From Saccoglossus kowalevskii (lineage: Eukaryota > Hemichordata > Enteropneusta > Harrimaniidae), in contig NW_003140818.1 of the NCBI RefSeq assembly GCF_000003605.2, positions 322,982 to 344,927 of the forward strand: 21,946 nucleotides of DNA. The letters are read 5' to 3'. Below, piece after piece: positions 19,621 through 21,946 of this stretch (positions are counted from its first letter, which is position 1; each line of letters starts with the position of its first letter). Below the pieces are notes generated by a model. That model did no database searches, had not been told where the DNA came from, and was given only the letters and a program-made list of their open reading frames with translations. The position numbers and the translations under genes were made by a program.

Positions 19621-21383
19621 GTAAGTAAACTCAATATTATGGTCATCCTATCTGTGTTAATTAAATAGCACAAGTTACCTGTGCACAAGGTCATTAGAAA
19701 TGGAATAGTGACAGGTGTATGGATGACTTGTGGCATTGAAATAATTTTGCAATGTCTTTTGTTCATCTGAAGTAATGTAGATGGGATTGAAAAGATGGGT
19801 TTAAAAAGATCCTCACCATGTGTTCACCTTGTGTATCTCATTGTATTGTTCATATACATAGAGGCATTATATCCGAGAAATAATCATTAACAATAACTGT
19901 TTTATAAAACTAACTACTGTAAAATACTTCATTTTAGCTGGAATTAATAATTAAGATTTTTCAGGTGTTTTGTATGGAATTTATTTTCACTGATTTTTGA
20001 CAAGTAGAAAGGTATATTCACTGGATTTTATTTGCACTGAATCATTCCTTCAACGAAAATTAATTTCAAGCGAAAATAAAGTATTTTACAGTATTAGCTA
20101 AATCATATTAAGGTAGAAGGCAGCTCATAAATTGAAATACCCAGAATTTATTCATTTTGCAATAAATTGTACTCCAAGGCAATATAAAGATATTGACCTG
20201 AAAGAAGTTGGGGGTCACCAGCCTTTTTTTCGAGAAATTGATGGTTGTATTTTAGTGGAAAGGTGCCATTTTGGCACTATTATAACACTTTTACCACAGG
20301 TTCCTATGGCAGAGATATTATGCAATATCTCAAAATCTAGCCTGGTGATCATCGTTGTTAATGATGGAGTACCTTTTGTCTGGGTTTTAAAGTGTCAAAA
20401 AATGCAATATTTCTTTAAAATTGTGTTCTATGGAATTGTTCTAAAAATAGCAATTTTCAAGAAATATTAGGACACGTTTCTCAAAACGCTCAACTGTAAC
20501 ACACAAAATAATGCTATTTCATTGTACCATGAGACATTAGCTTCATCATTGTACATAATAAACTAATGAACATTGTCATACATTGTATTACATTTTGAGG
20601 ACAAACAGACATGCAGTACACATAGTAGTGTGATAATTTGTGTTATGATACCTTGTAGTTAAAATACTTATGGTTGCATATTTCAGTTGAGATCTAGTAA
20701 AAATGCTGAGCTACTAAACTGAGAGACGGTGTTAGACAATGTGTTCAAATAAAGGTGCATCACATCTTCCCGTGTTTTAACCTCGTAACATAGTGGCTTA
20801 GAGCTAGTCTAATAGTTAAATCATTCAGTCAATTGAAAACATTTCCTACTAGAAAATTGTCTACACTTTGGGGACTGTGTATACAATTATGATAAATGTA
20901 TAAACCTTAATAACTTCACTTGTGTGATGTCATTTTCGGACTTGTGACTCTCATTATACATCTATCATTCCTCACTTGAGGCTGGGAGCAATACAACAGC
21001 TAAACAGGGTCCACTTATTTTCACATACTGTTCTATCATTTGGATTAATATTGACTATCTATGTGGAACTCGATACAAAACTACATGCGTTGAATGGAAG
21101 GAGGCTTGATATACACATATTTATCTCTGTAATGAGTCAGTGCCTAATGGATTAATCGTGTTTAATCATTATCAGATTGAGAAACTGCATTTTGTTATTT
21201 TAAATGTTATAACAGAGCCTTGGACATGTCATTAATCCAAATCTTGTCAGACCTGTGTACTTTTTCATTGAATTAACCATTTATGGGTTAATTGGTCAAT
21301 ATCTGTTAATAAATTAACTTTATAAACCTTCCAGTGTCTCAAAGTACCACTTTCATACTTGTTACGTTTTTGTCTCTTTACAG
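19621..21383 (+). other. PIP5K1 intron (1,763 bp)
   Basis: It begins GTAAGT and ends TTTTTGTCTCTTTACAG. It contains the second TA-flanked MITE (19917-20091). Next comes a patch at about 20110-20470 whose reading frame (112 residues, starting at a TTG) has no recognisable domain and no splice sites to support an exon. The patch includes a GTGCC...GGCAC mini-hairpin near 20264-20278. The remainder is AT-rich and unremarkable. Confidence 0.9.
19917..20091. mobile_element. TA-flanked MITE, copy 2 (175 bp)
   Basis: The left end is CTGTAAAATACTTCATTTTA and the reverse complement of the right end is CTGTAAAATACTTTATTTTC. TA lies on each side (19915-19916 and 20092-20093). The interior shares TGTATGGAATTTATTTTCAC and TGATTTTTGA with copy 1 at 15088-15230, and carries extra bases (AATAATTAAGATTTTTCAGG and a little more) missing there. 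It lies in a PIP5K1 intron, away from splice sites, and has no coding capacity. The terminal perfect match suggests it is younger or better preserved than copy 1. Confidence 0.85.
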
Positions 21384-21536
21384 TTATCATTATGTAATGA
21401 TTTATTAAGGGAATTGTCCAACCCTGGTGCTAGTGGCAGTGTATTTTATTTAACAAGTGATGATGAATTTATTATTAAAACTGTGCAACATAAAGAGGCT
21501 GACTTTTTACAGAAATTGTTACCAGGTTATTACATG
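21384..21536 (+). CDS. PIP5K1: PIP5K1 exon: glycine-rich loop and ATP-binding lysine
   Basis: This 153-nt exon is phase 0 at both ends and encodes 51 residues: [20 protein letters not shown], then [19 protein letters not shown], then [17 protein letters not shown] is the PIP-kinase glycine-rich nucleotide-binding loop. The lysine in IIKT is the ATP-contacting lysine of the family, and both are intact. The exon is followed by a consensus donor ATG|GTAAGT. In known type I enzymes the next residues lead to PKFYGLY, the catalytic region and the specificity loop, none of which is in this window. All visible sequence is consistent with a functional gene. Confidence 0.96.
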
Positions 21537-21946
21537 GTAAGTGTTAGTTTGTAATCTCAATGTTTGATATTACCGGTATGATGATACATTTGTTTAAAGT
21601 TGGGTTTCTACAACCCTTCACCAGTCTCTGATGGTGATTTATTTTTACCTTGCCCGTACCATCAAAGATGGAAGGGAAAGGTATATTAAGGGAAAAATTT
21701 TGTCCGGCGTTGTCGTCGTCGTTGTCGTTGTCGTCGTCGTTAATAATTGTTATTGTGTGCATGATAACTTTACTAATTCTATTCCAAATTTCATCAAACT
21801 TGGTCACCTTGTTCATCAGTATAAAGTCTTCCCTGAGTTTGAACAACAGATGTCCTGTATGAAAATATCATGCAAAAATTGAGAAAAACTGATAAAATAT
21901 TTTGACTGTTTCTACTTGACTGATCACTGGTGATACACATCAAAGG
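21537..21946 (+). other. PIP5K1 intron, 5' part, runs off the window
   Basis: It begins GTAAGT at the end of the last visible exon. It contains a short GTC/GTT trinucleotide repeat at about 21708-21740 and no further exon. Open frames crossing the trinucleotide repeat on both strands are products of that repeat. Confidence 0.85.
21708..21740. repeat. GTC/GTT trinucleotide microsatellite
   Basis: About eleven trinucleotide steps, mostly GTC with some GTT and one GGC at the start, lie inside the last visible PIP5K1 intron. The repeat is interrupted and probably moderately variable. Confidence 0.85.

Larger units (their letters stand above)
16180..21536 (+). other. PIP5K1: PIP5K1 gene body, partial (four coding exons visible)
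   Basis: Four exons on the + strand join into one open frame of 519 nt (173 codons). Junction phases are 0, 2 and 0, and every intron has GT and AG ends. Introns are 1,408 bp, 1,667 bp and 1,763 bp, and a fourth begins at 21537 and runs off the window. The joined protein follows the order seen in animal type I PIP kinases: linker, KIGHR...GETTYKK, TTSSAL...[67 protein letters not shown]. Type I enzymes phosphorylate PI4P to PI(4,5)P2 at the plasma membrane. The activation/specificity loop and catalytic-loop exons are downstream of the window. The first exon or exons lie upstream and are not identified. Whether this is the only PIP5K1 paralogue cannot be told. Confidence 0.95.

Noticed and set aside
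19408..19668. 86-residue + frame as one uninterrupted coding region
   Set aside because: Only 19503-19620 is coding. The parts before and after are intron read through the AG acceptor and GTAAGT donor.
20132..20470. 112-residue + frame between kinase exons
   Set aside because: It starts at TTG, lacks splice sites that would keep the PIP5K1 frame, has no known domain, and lies in an intron whose flanking exons join perfectly without it.
21544..21882. Frames of 70-100 residues on both strands after the last exon
   Set aside because: They cross the GTC/GTT microsatellite (Val, Ser or Asp runs) and follow a consensus donor, so they are intronic.

Overview
This is a eukaryotic, intron-rich, AT-rich nuclear window. 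It most resembles an invertebrate genome, probably a lophotrochozoan and plausibly a mollusc. That guess rests on the style of the interspersed repeats: the 'GGACGCACGGACGC...' element at the left edge, the abundance of TACATGTA, and TA-flanked 'CTGTAAAATACTT' MITEs. It is not based on a species match. No bacterial gene organisation, rRNA or tRNA was recognised.

The only confidently identified cellular gene lies at the right end. It is the 5' part of the coding region of a type I phosphatidylinositol-4-phosphate 5-kinase (PIP5K1), on the + strand. Four coding exons are visible (16180-16296, 17705-17835, 19503-19620, 21384-21536), with consensus splice sites and compatible phases. Together they give 173 uninterrupted codons, from the N-terminal linker through the glycine-rich loop and the ATP-binding IIKT lysine. 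The true start exon lies upstream and was not identified with confidence. The catalytic and specificity-loop exons lie beyond the right edge.

The left 16 kb has no convincing cellular gene. It is AT-rich non-coding DNA with several tandem arrays: a 56-bp unit x8 (1531-1978), a 27-bp unit x31 (about 6540-7378), a 35-bp unit x7 (10740-10988) and a 34-bp unit of about 19 copies (13178-13786). It also holds interspersed repeats at 1-430, about 3400-3660, 4335-4440 and 5170-5430. The 34-bp array has grown inside one copy of an interspersed repeat whose unexpanded relative is at 5170-5430.

The most interesting structure is in the second visible PIP5K1 intron. It is a 1,139-bp DNA transposon (18059-19197) with 93-bp terminal inverted repeats, inserted in a three-unit 38-bp tandem repeat. 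Removing the element and one copy of the 10-bp flanking duplication (ATCTGTGACA) restores the 38-bp register exactly, so the target-site duplication is unusually well supported. Inside are a decayed RecQ-like superfamily II helicase fragment reading inward from the left end and, on the other strand, a 23-codon ATG-to-GTAAGT segment that looks like a first exon reading inward from the right end. This suggests a deletion derivative of a larger two-gene transposon. Two further MITE copies of a separate TA-inserting family (15088-15230, 19917-20091) lie just upstream of and inside the kinase gene.
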